The notes: generated from the letters alone by a model not told the origin. 64,000 bases of DNA from JAEZBP01 sp963832725 (GCA_963832725.1 CAWHVG010000003.1:1798001-1862000); one strand, 5' to 3'. Positions 35,921-46,449 are shown, counted from the stretch's first letter. Program-made: numbers and translations.

Positions 35921-37961
35921 CTACGGCTTCTCGCGCTCCGGCGCCGTCACCTCGCGCAGCTTCGCCTCGAAGCGCTCGAACCCGAAGGGCTTGGGCAAGA
36001 ACGCATCGAAGGGGATCTCGTCGGGCGAGACGTCGGAGTACCCGCTCATGCCCACCATCGCGGTGGACGGGAGGATCGCGCGCAGCTCGTCCAGGATCGC
36101 GCGACCGCCCCGGCCGCCACGGATGGTGAGGTCCAACATGGCCACGTCGATGGTCCGCCCCGCCTCGCGCTCCGCCCGCGCCACTTCGAGCGCGCGGTCA
36201 CCGTGCTCCGCCTCGAGCGGCACGTGGCCGAGCTGCTCGAGCATCCGGCAATACACCCGCATCAGCGGCACCTCGTCCTCCAGCAAGAGCACGCGCAGTT
36301 GCTTCGCGCGCGGCGGGGGCACCGGCGTCTCCCGCGGCGGCTCTTCGTCGGTCGCGGGGAGCGTGACGGTGAACGTGGTCCCCTCGCCCCACGTGCTCTG
36401 AACCGAGAGCTGACCGCCGTGGCGTTGCGCCACCGCGAACGAGGTCGGCAGCCCGAGCCCGCTCCCGTGGGCCTTGGTGGTGAAGAAGGGGTCGAAGATG
36501 TGCGGCAGGTCCTCGGCCCGGATGCCCGATCCCGTGTCGGTCACCTCGATGCGCACGTAGCGGCCCGCCGCCAAGGTGCCGACACCCTCCTCGAGGACGA
36601 GGGACTCGCCCCGGATGGTGAGCTCTCCGCCCATCGGCATCGCTTGCGCCGCGTTGAGGAAGAGGTTGTGGAAGACCTGCGCGATTCTGGTCGCGGTCGG
36701 CCCGGACCGGGCGGAGCTCGGAATCGAGCTCGAGGTGTACCTTCACCGCGTTGCCCGCGAGCGAGAGTCGCGCGGTCTGCTCGAGGAGCGGCGCGAGAAC
36801 GAACACCGACGGGACGGACGCACCACCCCGCGCGTAGGCGAGGAGCTGCCGGGTCAGCCCGCGCGCGCGCGACGCCGCCTCGAGCGCGTCCTCGACGAGC
36901 GAACGCACCGAGTCGCGCGGATCCAGCTCGTGGAGGGCCAGGGTCAACGAGCCCATCACCGCCATCAGGAAGTTGTTGAAGTCGTGCGCGACCCCGCCGG
37001 CGAACGAGGCCAGCGACTCCAGCTTGGCGCGCTCGAGCAGCTGCGCCTCGAGCCGGCGCTGCTCCGTCATGTCGCGGACGATGGCGACCAGCGCGGGCTC
37101 GTCCTCGCGCCGGCGAAGCTCCGGCAACCGGCGGAGGCGCACCTCGACCGGCACGACGGTCGCGTCGGCGCGGCGCGCGGTCCACTCGAAGTCGTGCCCC
37201 CCCTCGCGCATCGCGCGCTGCACGTTCGCGACTGCCTCGTCGATCGTGTGCGGCTCGCACACGATCGCCTCGAGGGGCGCGCCGAGTATCTCCTCGCGGC
37301 TCATCCCGTACTGGCCCAGCATGTGATCGTTCACGTCGAGGACCCGCCCGTCCGCGCCGTGCACGAAGATCGAATCCGGGCTTGCGTCGTAGACGGCCCG
37401 GAGCGCGTCGCGGGCCGCCCGCGCTTGCTCCAGCGCGGCGCGGGTCTCCGCGCGGGCACGGAAGAGCTCGATGCCGCGGCCCGCCGCCGCCACCAGCTCC
37501 TCGACGAGGTGGATCTCCCGCGCGTCGAACGCGTTCTCGTGGCCGGCATACACGTTGAGGACACCGATCACGTCGCCGCGGAGCGCGATCGGCGTCGCGC
37601 AGGCCGCCGCATATCCGCGCACGCCGGCCGCATCGGTCCAGGGCGCGAACGTCTCTTCCGCGACGGCGGCGTTCAGCGCGACCGTGCGCACCTCGCGCAC
37701 GGCACGACCCGCAGGTCCCTGCCCCCGTGGGCCCTCGTCCCAGTGAATGTCCGCGCGGCGCACGTAGTCCTCGTCGCCGGTCCAGGCGACCGGCCGGACG
37801 ACCCGTTCGGGCTCGCGCTCCAACAGTCCGATCCAGGCGAGCAGATAGCCGGCTTCGTTCACCAAGAGATTGCAGAGCCCCTGCATGAGCTCGCGCTCAC
37901 TGCTGGCTCCCCCCACGAGATGCAACGCAGAGGCTGCGATCCTGAGCGCACGCTCGGGCAT
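35921..37961 (-). CDS. Hybrid sensor histidine kinase: GAF-PAS-HisKA-HATPase-receiver (apparent frameshift near 36685)
   Basis: About 679 residues from the ATG at 37961 (GGGGGAGAG upstream). A GAF domain (GYAAACATPIALRGDVIGVL) is followed by PAS (VYDASPDSIFVHGADGRVLD) and the phospho-acceptor helix SFAGGVAHDFNNFLMAVMG. At 36683-36687 GATTC replaces GATC; with GATC the product reads RDQIAQVFHNLFLNAAQAM and proceeds to the ATPase motifs DTGSGI and GSGLGLPTSFAVAQRHGG. It ends in a receiver domain with LLLEDEVPLM, phospho-acceptor in DVAMLDLTIRGG, and LPKPFGFERF. No transmembrane segment, so a soluble sensor; a receiver on the same chain implies a phosphorelay. Confidence 0.88.
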
Positions 37962-38152
37962 CTCGACACGCTCTCCCCCGCCGTTCCTACGGCTTCTCTC
38001 CACCCTGGGCCCGAGCATATCGCGAAAGCGTCCGATTTTGCATGAGTTCCCGACGCGATGTCGCACCCCGAGGACCGCCTCGATCGCCCCATTTCCCGCA
38101 CGCCCGGGGGGCTAGCGATGCCAGAGAACTCGACTCGCCACGGAGGTTTCTG

Positions 38153-38848
38153 ATGACGCGAAACCAATGGCTCGTGCTCGCCGCCGCGCTCGCGGTCGTC
38201 GGCTGTGACCGAAACGAAGACCACGCGCGCGCGACGCCCACCGTGGGCCAGCAAGGCGCAGAGACGGAGGGACGGTCCGGCCAGCAGGGGACGACCGCCC
38301 AGCACGGCACCACCCAGCACGGCACCACCCAGCACGGCACCACCCAGCAGGGCTCCAGCCAACACGGCACCACCCAGCAGGGCTCCACCCAACGCGGCGC
38401 CAGCCAGCAGGGCGTGAGCCAGGAGCAGGCAGCTCGGACACACGGCCAAGCGCCGCAGCATGCGCAGATCGGTGTCCGCACCGAGCAACCCATGGGGCCG
38501 TACCTCGTCGACGAGCACGGACACACCCTCTACATGTTCACCGCGGACACGCAGAACCGCAGCAGCGACTGCGACGATCGGTGCGCCCAGATGTGGCCGC
38601 CCGTACTGACCCGTGACCAGCCGCGCGCCGGCGAGCGCACGATCCACCAGGAGAAGCTCGGCACCATCCAGCGCCGCGACGGGACCCGCCAGGTCACGTA
38701 CAACGGATGGCCGCTCTACACGTTCACGCGCGACCGACGGCCCGGTGAGGTCGCCGGCCAGGACCAGCACGGCTTCGGCGGCGGGTGGTACATGATCAAC
38801 CCCGAAGGCCAGAAGATCGAGGCGAGCTCGCAGCACGCCGAGCGGTGA
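38153..38848 (+). CDS. Lipoprotein with Gln-His-Gly-Thr repeats and secreted-repeat (COG4315) domain
   Basis: 231 residues. The ATG at 38153 has GGAGG six bases upstream. MTRNQWLVLAAALAVVGC is a lipoprotein signal. Residues about 45-95 are roughly ten pentapeptides of the type QHGTT/QQGST. The C-terminal domain has YLVDEHGHTLYMFTADTQN, SDCDDRCAQMWPPVL and WPLYTFTRDRRPGE, the COG4315/secreted-repeat pattern of LxDxxGxTLYxF followed by CxxxCxxxWPP. Function unknown; proteins of this class sit on the cell surface. Confidence 0.85.
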   Translation: MTRNQWLVLAAALAVVGCDRNEDHARATPTVGQQGAETEGRSGQQGTTAQHGTTQHGTTQHGTTQQGSSQHGTTQQGSTQRGASQQGVSQEQAARTHGQAPQHAQIGVRTEQPMGPYLVDEHGHTLYMFTADTQNRSSDCDDRCAQMWPPVLTRDQPRAGERTIHQEKLGTIQRRDGTRQVTYNGWPLYTFTRDRRPGEVAGQDQHGFGGGWYMINPEGQKIEASSQHAER

Positions 38849-38921
38849 TCACCGGCACGAACGATCCTCGCGCGGCGCGGGCTCCGGCTCGCGCCGCGCT
38901 GCCGTCGAATGGAACCACGAC

Positions 38922-39339
38922 GTGGATGACGAGCCGGTGTGGGTGATCGACCTTCGCTCCGAAGCGCTCGGATGCCGCGCGTCCCGTTCTGCACGGTGGA
39001 GGAGACACCACGCCCGGGCCGCCAGACGCCACGCTCGCCGAGAACGAGGTCGTGACGAAGGTCGCGCTCCTGCACGACGCGAACGACGAGCCGCTGCTCT
39101 TGCCGATCGAGCCGACGCGCGACCCGCGCCTGCTCGACGCGCTCGGCCGGCTCGTCCGCTTCGCGGCCTTGACGGGCGAGCGCATCCCGAGCGTCGCCGT
39201 CCGCTACGGCGCCCCCTACGAGCGCGCGCTCGTATTCGAGCGGCGTCTACCGCGCTGGGCCTACGAAGGCATCTCGAGGGACCAAGCGCGGGCGCTTCCC
39301 CGGCCCATCGCGCGAGTGCTCGGCCCGCACGACGGCTGA
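38922..39339 (+). CDS. Hypothetical protein, probably frameshifted
   Basis: From GTG 38922 the frame reads VDDEPVWVIDLRSEALG. One frame over, from about 38975, DAARPVLHGGGDTTPGPPDA leads into TKVALLHDANDEPLLLPIEP and a helical C-terminus ending PIARVLGPHDG. A surplus base near 38970 would join them. If not, the second part alone could start at GTG 39052 (95 residues). No family recognised. Confidence 0.45.
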
Positions 39340-39504
39340 GCCGAACCGCTCGTTCGACCCGAAGCGGGCGAGCCCACCCGAGACGTGACGTCCGCGTCCG
39401 CGCGCTCGTCTCCCTCGCGAGACCGAGCGCGCCCCCCCGCGCTCCGCGCCGGCTCGGGCACATGAATTGTCCGATGTACGCGACTTGGGGCGTAGCATCG
39501 AGGG

Positions 39505-40657
39505 ATGCGGAACGACGCCCTCTTCATCGCGTGCCTTCTCCTTTCGGCCTGCGGCTCCGATGGCGGCGGAGCCGACGGCGGAGACGATGGCGGCTCGACC
39601 GTGCGCGCCGATGCCGGCGGAGACCGAGACGCGAGCCGACCCGTCGTGGACGGCTCGACCCCAGACGACGCCGGATTCGAACGACGACGCGGGCGCTGGC
39701 GGCGACACCCTGAGCGCGCGCCATCCAGGCGACGAGGGCATCGGCGACGACCCGGCCGTCCTCTTCCACGACGACTTCGAGAGCGGCTGGGGGCGCTGGG
39801 ACGCCCCGACCGACGACACGCAGTACCTGCACATCGAGAGCGACGCCGCCACCGCGCACGCCGGCAGCGGCTACCTGCGCTCCACCGTCACCACCGCGGA
39901 CCTCGCGGCGACCCAGTACATCTCCTCGTCGACCCGCGTCACCCACGAGCGCGTCGACGAGATCTACTACCGCTTCCACGTCCGCTTCCCCGAGCTCGCG
40001 CCAAACCCGCACCACTGGGTCCGCATGGCCGCGGGCGACGAGACATGGGACTCGAGCGGCCTCGCCAACACCGTCCCGCCCGGGGACGCAGGCTTCTGGT
40101 TCGACTTCGACGCGAACGTCGACGACGTCTTCGACTTCTACGACTACTGGTACAAGATGCGCTCCGGCCGCTGCAACGACGGCACCGCCGTCCCGGGCTG
40201 CGCGGGCGACCAAGGGACCACCTACTACTACGGCAACGTCTTCCGTCCGCCGTCACAGGATGCCTTCCCGCGCGACCGCTGGTTCTGTGTCGAGATCCAC
40301 GCCAAGGCCAACACCGTCGGAGCGAGCGACGGCCAGCTCGACTTCTGGATCGACGACACTCCGGTCGGCTCCTACGGCCCCGGCCATCCGGACGGCACCT
40401 GGCTGCGCGATCAATTCCACACCGGCGGCTGCGACTTCAGCGCCTGCACTCCGCCCGTCCCCTTCGAAGGTTTCGACTTCCGCTCGAGCGCGAACGTCCA
40501 GTTCAAATCCTTCTTCCTGGACGCCTACTACGAGCGCGACTCCAGCGCCCAGAAGCGCGCCACCCTGGAGAGCCGCGGCCTGACCGTCTCCGACTCCCAG
40601 ACCATCCTCTACGACGACGTCGTCATCGCGACCGAGCGCATCGGCTGCCGCCAGTGA
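39505..40657 (+). CDS. Lipoprotein with a large beta-sandwich (glycan-lyase-like) domain, apparent frameshift near 39676
   Basis: About 383 residues. MRNDALFIACLLLSACGSDG is a lipoprotein signal. A Gly/Asp linker runs to GATTC at 39674-39678, where reading GATC joins it to SNDDAGAGGDTLSARHPGDE. The mature domain starts LFHDDFESGWGRWDAP and has SGYLRSTVTTADLAATQYI, FHVRFPEL, FWFDFDAN and LDFWIDDTPVGSYG, a jelly-roll layout similar to polysaccharide lyases and glucan-binding proteins. Catalytic residues are not identifiable, so enzymatic activity is a guess. Confidence 0.7.
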
Positions 40658-40867
40658 GCCGAGCTTTCGAGACGTTGCCGATGAGCCTACTGCGCGCGCG
40701 AGCTACGGCGTGCCCGACCGATGCCACAGTGAAGAGGCCTGCGTTCGAGCGTGCGTGCAACGGGCTGCCCAACCGGTGGATCGCGGCCGAGCGCGAGGGC
40801 GCCCAGGTGCAACGCTCGGTCAGATGCGTAACGATCACGTCATCGAGCGACCGAGAGAACCACGCCC

Positions 40868-41551
40868 ATGAGACGACTTCAGCCCGCAACGGTGCTCGTA
40901 CTCTCGCTCGCGTTGGCGAGCGGCTGCGGGGCCAGCATGGAGAACGTGCTGGCGAACACCAGCGGCCGGACCGTCGCGGTGGTCTCCTTCGCCATCGGTG
41001 ACGTGGGCGACTCCATCCTGGAATGGAACGGGACGACGACCCGCGATCTGATTCGCTCGCGCGCGGCGACCATGGAGCGAATGATCGAGCAGCGACTGAG
41101 GGCCCACTGGCGGGTGGTGCCGGCGTCCTACTTCGTTCGCGATCCGGCCTATCAGCGGCTGGGTGTCCCCAACGCGCTCGACGCACCGTCGTTCCACGGC
41201 ACAGCGATGCCCGTCTTGTTACGCGACGAGGGCTCGCCGATGGGCGGTCGAATCACCCCGCGGCAAGCGCGAGAGCTGTCGCGCATCACGGGCGCGGACC
41301 TGCTGGTCGTCGTCTACTGCAAATGGGGCGTAGACTCGAGCCGCATCCCGGCGACGACCTTGGTGAGGGCGCGAACCGACACGGTGATCGGCATCTACGA
41401 CGCGAACGGACAACTGCTGGTCACCCACGGCGCCGAACGCCGCGGCTCGCACCTCTTCTCCGAGATGAGCCGGGTGGTCGTGAACGCGAGCTCCATCGAC
41501 GAATGGGTCGTCGCCTTCCATGAGAGCGTCGCCCTGCTGCTACCGGGCTGA
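40868..41551 (+). CDS. Lipoprotein of unknown function
   Basis: 227 residues. MRRLQPATVLVLSLALASGC is the lipoprotein signal. The body is alpha/beta with TVAVVSFAIGDVGDSILEWN, RLRAHWRVVPASYFV and GADLLVVVYCKWGV, resembling envelope proteins with an anticodon-binding-like or TolB-N-like fold. No family assigned. It ends 24 bp before the next gene. Confidence 0.7.
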   Translation: MRRLQPATVLVLSLALASGCGASMENVLANTSGRTVAVVSFAIGDVGDSILEWNGTTTRDLIRSRAATMERMIEQRLRAHWRVVPASYFVRDPAYQRLGVPNALDAPSFHGTAMPVLLRDEGSPMGGRITPRQARELSRITGADLLVVVYCKWGVDSSRIPATTLVRARTDTVIGIYDANGQLLVTHGAERRGSHLFSEMSRVVVNASSIDEWVVAFHESVALLLPG

Positions 41552-41575
41552 CCGCCTCCGGCTCTCGTTCTCCTC

Positions 41576-42427
41576 GTGCGCTACCAACGCCCTTTCTCCT
41601 GCCCCACCTGCGCGCGTCGATCACCGGCGCCGGGGGGCTGCTCGCGCTGCGGCACACCGCTTTCGGATGCGCGGGGCGCGCCGCCGCTTCGCCCGAGGCG
41701 TCCGGCGCTCCCTTTCGTGCACCGGCACCGGCGACTGACCGCGTTTGCCGTGACCGCGTGGACCATCCTCGCGGGACCGCTCGTCCTCGCGCTTCTGAAC
41801 CGTGGAGGTCGCTCGCTCGGTCCCAGCATCCCGCTGACACTGCTTCTCCCATGGACGCTCGCGCTCGCTTCGGTCGCGCTTTTGGCCATCGCGCTCCACC
41901 TCGTCGATGGCGCGAGGCGCTTGCCACGCTGGCAGGGCGAGGAACGCGAACGGTTCACGCGCATCCTGGCCGGCGCGGGCTCGATCATGCCCATCGCCGA
42001 GCTGACCGACGACCGCATCCATCGCTTCGTCGGACGCGTGGAGGTCGTCGATGGGGGCACACTCGCGGCCACGCACGGCCTCGACGACGATCGGCGCGGT
42101 GAATCGTTCCGGATCCGAGACGCGAGCGGCGTCGCGCTCTTCGACGACGACAGCTTCGAGCTGTGGAGCGCGGACGGAGCGCCCGAAGAGCTCCGCCTCT
42201 TCGACGGCGACTGGGTCGAGGTGATCGGTCGTGGCCGCTGGGCCACCGACTCCGAGCACGGCGAGCCGAGCGGCTACCGGCGCGAGCCCCGCGTCTTCCT
42301 CCTCGACGGCACACCCGCGCAGCCTCTTCACCTCCGCCGGACCGAGCCGCGTCTTCGCGTCGCGCTCGAGCCCGGCGAAGAAGAGCCTGTTTCGATCGAA
42401 TCGACCGCGCCGCGGGCCCGACGCTGA
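41576..42427 (+). CDS. Membrane protein with N-terminal zinc ribbon
   Basis: 283 residues from GTG 41576. CPTCARRS and CSRCGTPL form a likely zinc ribbon at residues 9-26. Two transmembrane helices follow (TAFAVTAWTILAGPLVLALL and LTLLLPWTLALASVALLAIA). The rest is cytosolic or periplasmic, with GRVEVVDGGTLAATHGLDDD and FDGDWVEVIGRGRW, an OB-like strand set similar to E3-ligase-like/GIDE domains of bacterial membrane proteins. Function unknown. Confidence 0.7.
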   Translation: MRYQRPFSCPTCARRSPAPGGCSRCGTPLSDARGAPPLRPRRPALPFVHRHRRLTAFAVTAWTILAGPLVLALLNRGGRSLGPSIPLTLLLPWTLALASVALLAIALHLVDGARRLPRWQGEERERFTRILAGAGSIMPIAELTDDRIHRFVGRVEVVDGGTLAATHGLDDDRRGESFRIRDASGVALFDDDSFELWSADGAPEELRLFDGDWVEVIGRGRWATDSEHGEPSGYRREPRVFLLDGTPAQPLHLRRTEPRLRVALEPGEEEPVSIESTAPRARR

Positions 42428-42441
42428 CGTCGCGAGCCCGC

Positions 42442-42776
42442 TCAGCGCGGCGCGGTCGCGGTCGTCGCCCAGAGCCACGCGCCTCGATACGGTGCGCGCC
42501 CTCCGCCTCGATCCCGCGGAGCTGTCGCTCGTACCACGCGCGCTCCACGGCTTTCCGTTGCGCCTCGGACCATCGGAAGACACGGTAGCGAGCCCTCCCC
42601 GCCTCGCTGGTCTGAAGCACCGTCGATCCGTTGCGGACCTCGATCTGAAAAAGATCGGTCCAGCGTACGAGCTCCCCTCGCGCGTCCCGAATCCCATCCT
42701 CCTCGATGTGCAGCTCCGCCACGCCTCGATGAACCGGCGCGGCGTGGCTCCATTCCAGAAACCGGACGCGCTTCAC
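42442..42776 (-). CDS. Hypothetical protein coupled to a PEBP gene (3' end uncertain)
   Basis: GTG 42776 overlaps the stop of the upstream PEBP gene (GTGA), a strong sign of a real coupled gene. It reads VKRVRFLEWSHAAPVHRGVA and then LVRWTDLFQIEVRNGSTVLQ and VFRWSEAQRKAVERAWYERQ, a small beta-plus-helix domain. The raw frame has no stop until well inside the opposite gene. The most natural ending needs a one-base correction near 42485 and gives GAWLWATTATAPR with a stop at 42442. Function unknown. Confidence 0.45.
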
Positions 42777-43318
42777 CGCGCGAAACGGAGGGTGACGGTG
42801 TCCTCCGCCAGGACGTGACCGTCGATGGCGCGTTGCACGCTGCCGCGGTCGGCGGCAGGCGGCAGGTCCGGTGTGTCGTCGAGGGCGTAGAGCGTGAAGC
42901 GGTAGCGGTGCGCGTGGCCGGGCGGCGGGCACGGCGGGCCCCAGCCGACGTGGCCGTAGTCGTTCTGGCCTTGCTTGGCGCCTCCTTCGAGCTGGCGCTG
43001 CTTGGGGCGGCCGGTGTCGAGCGTGGCGTCGGGCGGGACGTCGTAGACGAGCCAGTGCGCGAAGGTGCCGTTCGGGGCGTCGGGATCCTCGACCACCAGC
43101 GCGATGCTGCGCGTCCCCTCCGGCACCTCCGACCAGGTGATCCGCGGTGAGACGCCCTCGCCGATGCAGGTGTAGCGCTGCGGGACGTCGTCGTGCGAGC
43201 GCAGGTCCGCCACCGTCATGGTGAAGCCGTGATGCTGCGCTTCGGCCCGCGTCCCGGTGCAGGCCGCGAGCAGCATGCCCGCCCACGCGATCACGACGCG
43301 ATGCAAGGTGCCGCCCAT
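42773..43318 (-). CDS. PEBP/YbhB-family lipoprotein
   Basis: 181 residues. MGGTLHRVVIAWAGMLLAAC is a lipoprotein-type signal. The PEBP signature is clear: ALVVEDPDAPNGTFAHWLVY followed by GQNDYGHVGWGPPCPPPGHA and HRYRFTLYALDD. The conserved DPDxP and GP(C)PP residues that line the anion-binding pocket are present. Ligand unknown. It starts one base after the stop of a second PEBP gene. Confidence 0.9.
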   Translation of the reverse strand: MGGTLHRVVIAWAGMLLAACTGTRAEAQHHGFTMTVADLRSHDDVPQRYTCIGEGVSPRITWSEVPEGTRSIALVVEDPDAPNGTFAHWLVYDVPPDATLDTGRPKQRQLEGGAKQGQNDYGHVGWGPPCPPPGHAHRYRFTLYALDDTPDLPPAADRGSVQRAIDGHVLAEDTVTLRFAR

Positions 43319-43319
43319 C

Positions 43320-43775
43320 TCAGTGCCGGAACCGGCCGACGAGCTCGGCCTGATCGAGGACGTGACCCTTCATCGCGCGGAGCAGCTCGTTCCGGTGCGC
43401 GCCCGCCGGGAGCTGCAGGCGCCGGTCGAGCGCGAAGAGCTTGAAGATGTAGCGGTGCTCCTCGCCGGTCGGCGGCCTCGGCCCGCTGTAGCCGCGCTCG
43501 TCGAAGTCGTTGTCGCCCTGGCGCATGCCGTCCGTGAAGCCGCCTGCGTGACCCGTGTCCTCGGCCAGGCCGCCGCGGTCGATGGGGATGTCCCACATCA
43601 GCCAGTGGGTGAAGGTCCCGTGCGGCGCGTCGGGGTCCTCGACGATCAGCGCGAGCGCCTGGGCCCCTTCCGGAACGTCTCGCCACGCGAGCGGAGGCGA
43701 CCTGTCCTCACCGTCTCGCACATAGGTGTCCGGGATCTCGTCGTTCGGCTGGAAGCCCTCACTGGTGAGCCGCAT
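43320..43775 (-). CDS. PEBP/YbhB-family protein, cytosolic
   Basis: 151 residues. The ATG at 43775 is chosen because GAGGAGGG lies just upstream. MRLTSEGFQPNDEIPDTYVR, LIVEDPDAPHGTFTHWLMWD, RGYSGPRPPTGEEHRYIFKL and a helical tail match the YbhB/YbcL branch. It lacks a signal peptide, unlike its downstream paralogue, so the pair probably serves one function on two sides of the membrane. Confidence 0.92.
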   Translation of the reverse strand: MRLTSEGFQPNDEIPDTYVRDGEDRSPPLAWRDVPEGAQALALIVEDPDAPHGTFTHWLMWDIPIDRGGLAEDTGHAGGFTDGMRQGDNDFDERGYSGPRPPTGEEHRYIFKLFALDRRLQLPAGAHRNELLRAMKGHVLDQAELVGRFRH

Positions 43776-43865
43776 GCACCCTCCTCGATGGATTGGCACC
43801 CTTCGAGGACGTCTCCTAAGCCCTCCCCCACGGCGTCAACGAGACGCGCCGGATCGGCCTTGACA

Positions 43866-43882
43866 CTGGACAGACGTTCAGT
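43866..43882 (+). promoter_or_regulatory. LexA-box-like site before imuA
   Basis: CTGGACAGACGTTCAGT ends 12 bp before the imuA ATG. Its GTTCAG half and leading CT match the type of SOS box reported for myxobacteria, while several left-half positions do not. SOS control of an imuA-imuB-dnaE2 set is usual, which supports the call. Confidence 0.4.
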
Positions 43883-43894
43883 CATCGATCGGGC

Positions 43895-44526
43895 ATGGTG
43901 GCCGCGCTCGTCCTCCCGCTCCGACCGGGCCTGATCAAGGCGCCGGAGCTGCCCTCCGCGAGGGGGCGCGGGGGCCTGCCGCGCGGGCGTTTGATTCGAG
44001 CTGGCGGGAGGTCCGGGAGCAGCCACCACCAGCGCCGCCGTGCAGATCCTCCTCGGGAGCCAGCGCGAGGGCGATCCGGTGGCGTGGGTGCAGCCGCGGG
44101 GGGCTGCGCTCTACCCGCCGGATTCTGGCGGCGGCGGGGCTGGACCTGGCGGCTTTCCTGGTGGTGCACGTGCCGACCGAGGCCGGGCGGGCGGCCATCC
44201 CGAAGGCGGCGGAGCTGGCGCTCCGGACGGGGGCGTTCGGCGCGGTGGCGTTGGATCTCTCGCGCTCGCATCCGCCGCGGGGCGACGCCTGGCTCGGGCG
44301 GCTGGCCTCGCTGGCGCGCGAGCACGACTGCCGCTGCGTGCTCCTCGGGCCGGCCGACGCGCCGCAGTCGTTCGGGGCCATCGTGCCGCTGCGGCTTCGC
44401 GCGCGCCGGACGCGTCTGTCGCCGGGCCGCTTTCGGGTCGATATCGACGTCCTCAAGGACAAGTCAGGGCTGGCTCCCTCGCTGGAAGGGCCCTCGGTCT
44501 GGGTCGGGCCGGAAGGCATGCCGTGA
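43895..44526 (+). CDS. imuA: ImuA, RecA-like mutasome protein (two apparent frameshifts)
   Basis: About 209 residues once two surplus bases are removed. It starts MVAALVLPLRPGLIKAPELP and reaches LPRGRLIRAGG. One frame over (near 44005) comes GPGAATTSAAVQILLGSQRE and WVQPRGAALYPPD, and after GATTC at 44121-44125 comes LAAAGLDLAAFLVVHVPTEA to the end (VWVGPEGMP). It is a shortened RecA-like fold with no intact Walker A. In the mutasome ImuA links ImuB and DnaE2 in error-prone lesion bypass. The stop overlaps the imuB GTG. Confidence 0.8.
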
Positions 44527-46449
44527 GCCGCCCGCGTCAGGCCGCGGCGCCCCATCGGGTGGCCTGCGTCGACGTGCCCGCCCTGCCCCTGCAGCTGCTC
44601 GCGCGGGCTCGCCCGAGGTGGCGCGGCGCGCCGATGGCGGTGGTGGAAGAGGATCATCCGCAGGCGCGGATCCTCTTCGTCGACGGGGCGGCGGTCGCCA
44701 AGGGGGTACGCATCGGGATGCGCTACGCGGCCGCGCTCCAGCTCAGCCGGGATTCTGCGGGCGGCGCCGGTGCCTGCGCCCGTGCTCGAGGCCGCGCGGG
44801 CGGAGCTGCTCGAGGCGCTCGGGCGCTTCTCGCCGAAGGTGGAGCCGGACGCGGCGCGCGAGGGCGTGCTCTGGCTCGATCCCTCGGGGCTCGGGACGCT
44901 CTTCGGTCCGCTCGAGCGCTGGGCGGCCGGCGTGCACGAGGCGCTCGGGCGGCTCGGGCTCACCGGCGCGGTGGTGGTGGGGTTCGCGCGGCTGCCGACG
45001 TGGGCGGTGGCCCGCACGCACGGGGGCGCGTTCGTGATCGAGAGCCCGGCGGAGGAAGCGAGCTTGGCCTCGCGCGCGCCGCTCGTGCACCTCGAGATCC
45101 TGCCGGAGCTGCGCGACGCGCTCTCGGCGCTCGGTGTGTCGACACTCGGAGACTTCCTCGCCCTGCCGCGAGGCGAGGTGGGCCTGCGCTTCGGGCCGGA
45201 GGCGCGCTCGCTGCACGCGCTCTTCGCGGACGCCCTCCGGCCACCGATGCAGGCCGTACACCCCGAAGAGCCCATCCTGGTGGAGGCTGAGCTCGAGGAG
45301 CCGGACGGCGACCTGATGCGGCTGCTCTTCTGCATCAAGGGCGGCTTGCACGCGCTGATGGCCGATCTCGCGCGGCGCTCGCTCGCGCTGAACGCGCTCG
45401 AGGTGCGGCTCGAGCTGGAGACCGCGCCGCCGCCGATGACGGCCGAGCACGCGCGCGCCGTCGACTTCGCCATCGCGCGCGGCGCGATCCACCGCGCATC
45501 CACTTCGATCCACCGCACATCCACTTCGATCCACCCCACATCCACTTCGATCCACCGTGGCCACCCGTCGAGCGAGTCCGAGGAACGCACGCACGACGGT
45601 GAGCACCGAAGGAACGACGAGAGTCGACGGCACGAGGGTGAAGGTTGCTCGCACCATGACGCGCGGCAGCGCGCGCCGGCGGAGCGCGAGGAGAGGCGAA
45701 CGCGGCGCGCAGAAGAACGCACGACCGACGAGAAGCGGGCGAGCCGCGGATCGCGCCCGGCACACGGTGCACTGGAGCCCGAGGAAGGTCCGGCCAGCGC
45801 CCGCGATGACGCGACGCCGCAAGCCACGTTCGTGACCGAGCGGATCGAGCCCGCGCGGCCCACGCGGGATGCGCTGAGCGTGGTCGAGCTGGTGCGGCTG
45901 CGCTTCGCGTCGGTGACGCTGCCGGCGCGGGTGACGCGCATCGTCCTGAGGGCCGAGCCCGGGCGGCTCGACGGAACGCAGCTCTCGCTCTTCGCGGGGC
46001 GGCGGCACGATCCGGAGGCGGCCGCCCGCGGCATCGCCCGGCTGCGCGCGGCGTTCGGCGACGACGCCGTCACCCGCGCCGTCCTGCGCGACGCGTGGCT
46101 GCCCGAAGAGGCGTTCACCTGGGAGCCGACCGATCGGGTGGCGATGCCTTCGCGCGATCCGCCGACGAAGGAACGCGCGCCAGCGTCACGGCTCGCGGAG
46201 GAGCGCGAAGGGGTGCTCGTCCGGCGCGTGCTGCAAGCGCCGATCGAGCTGCCGAGCACCGCCGACGGTAGGCCGCGGACCCGCCCGCCCATCGAGGCGA
46301 TGATCGGCCCCTACCGGCTGCAAGGCGGCTTCTGGGTCGGCGAGCACGCGCGCGACTACTTCTACGCAGAGCGCGCCGACGGAGCGCTCTTGTGGATCTT
46401 CCGCGACCGCCGCCGCGGCCGCTGGTTCCTCCACGCCCATCTGGACTGA
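44523..46449 (+). CDS. imuB: ImuB, catalytically inactive Y-family polymerase (apparent frameshift near 44753)
   Basis: About 641 residues from GTG 44523. HRVACVDVPALPLQLLARAR, MAVVEEDHPQARILFVDGAA and GVRIGMRYAAALQLSRD are the Y-family palm start, with the catalytic acidic pair not conserved, as expected for ImuB. At 44751-44755 GATTC replaces GATC; reading GATC gives LRAAPVPAPVLEAARAELLE and on to VGFARLPTWAVARTHGG and the thumb/little-finger region. A His/Ser/Thr 21-bp repeat and a long Arg/Glu-rich low-complexity stretch (about 45486-45830) interrupt the protein before the C-terminal part. It ends in IGPYRLQGGFWVGEHARDYF. Acts with DnaE2 as a beta-clamp-binding hub. Confidence 0.85.
45486..45560 (+). 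repeat. 21-bp tandem repeat inside imuB
   Basis: Three full units (start GATCCACC, end ATCCACTTC) at 45486, 45507 and 45528 plus a 12-bp partial copy. In frame they encode IHRASTS, IHRTSTS and IHPTSTS. It lies where other ImuB proteins have a plain linker. Confidence 0.9.
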
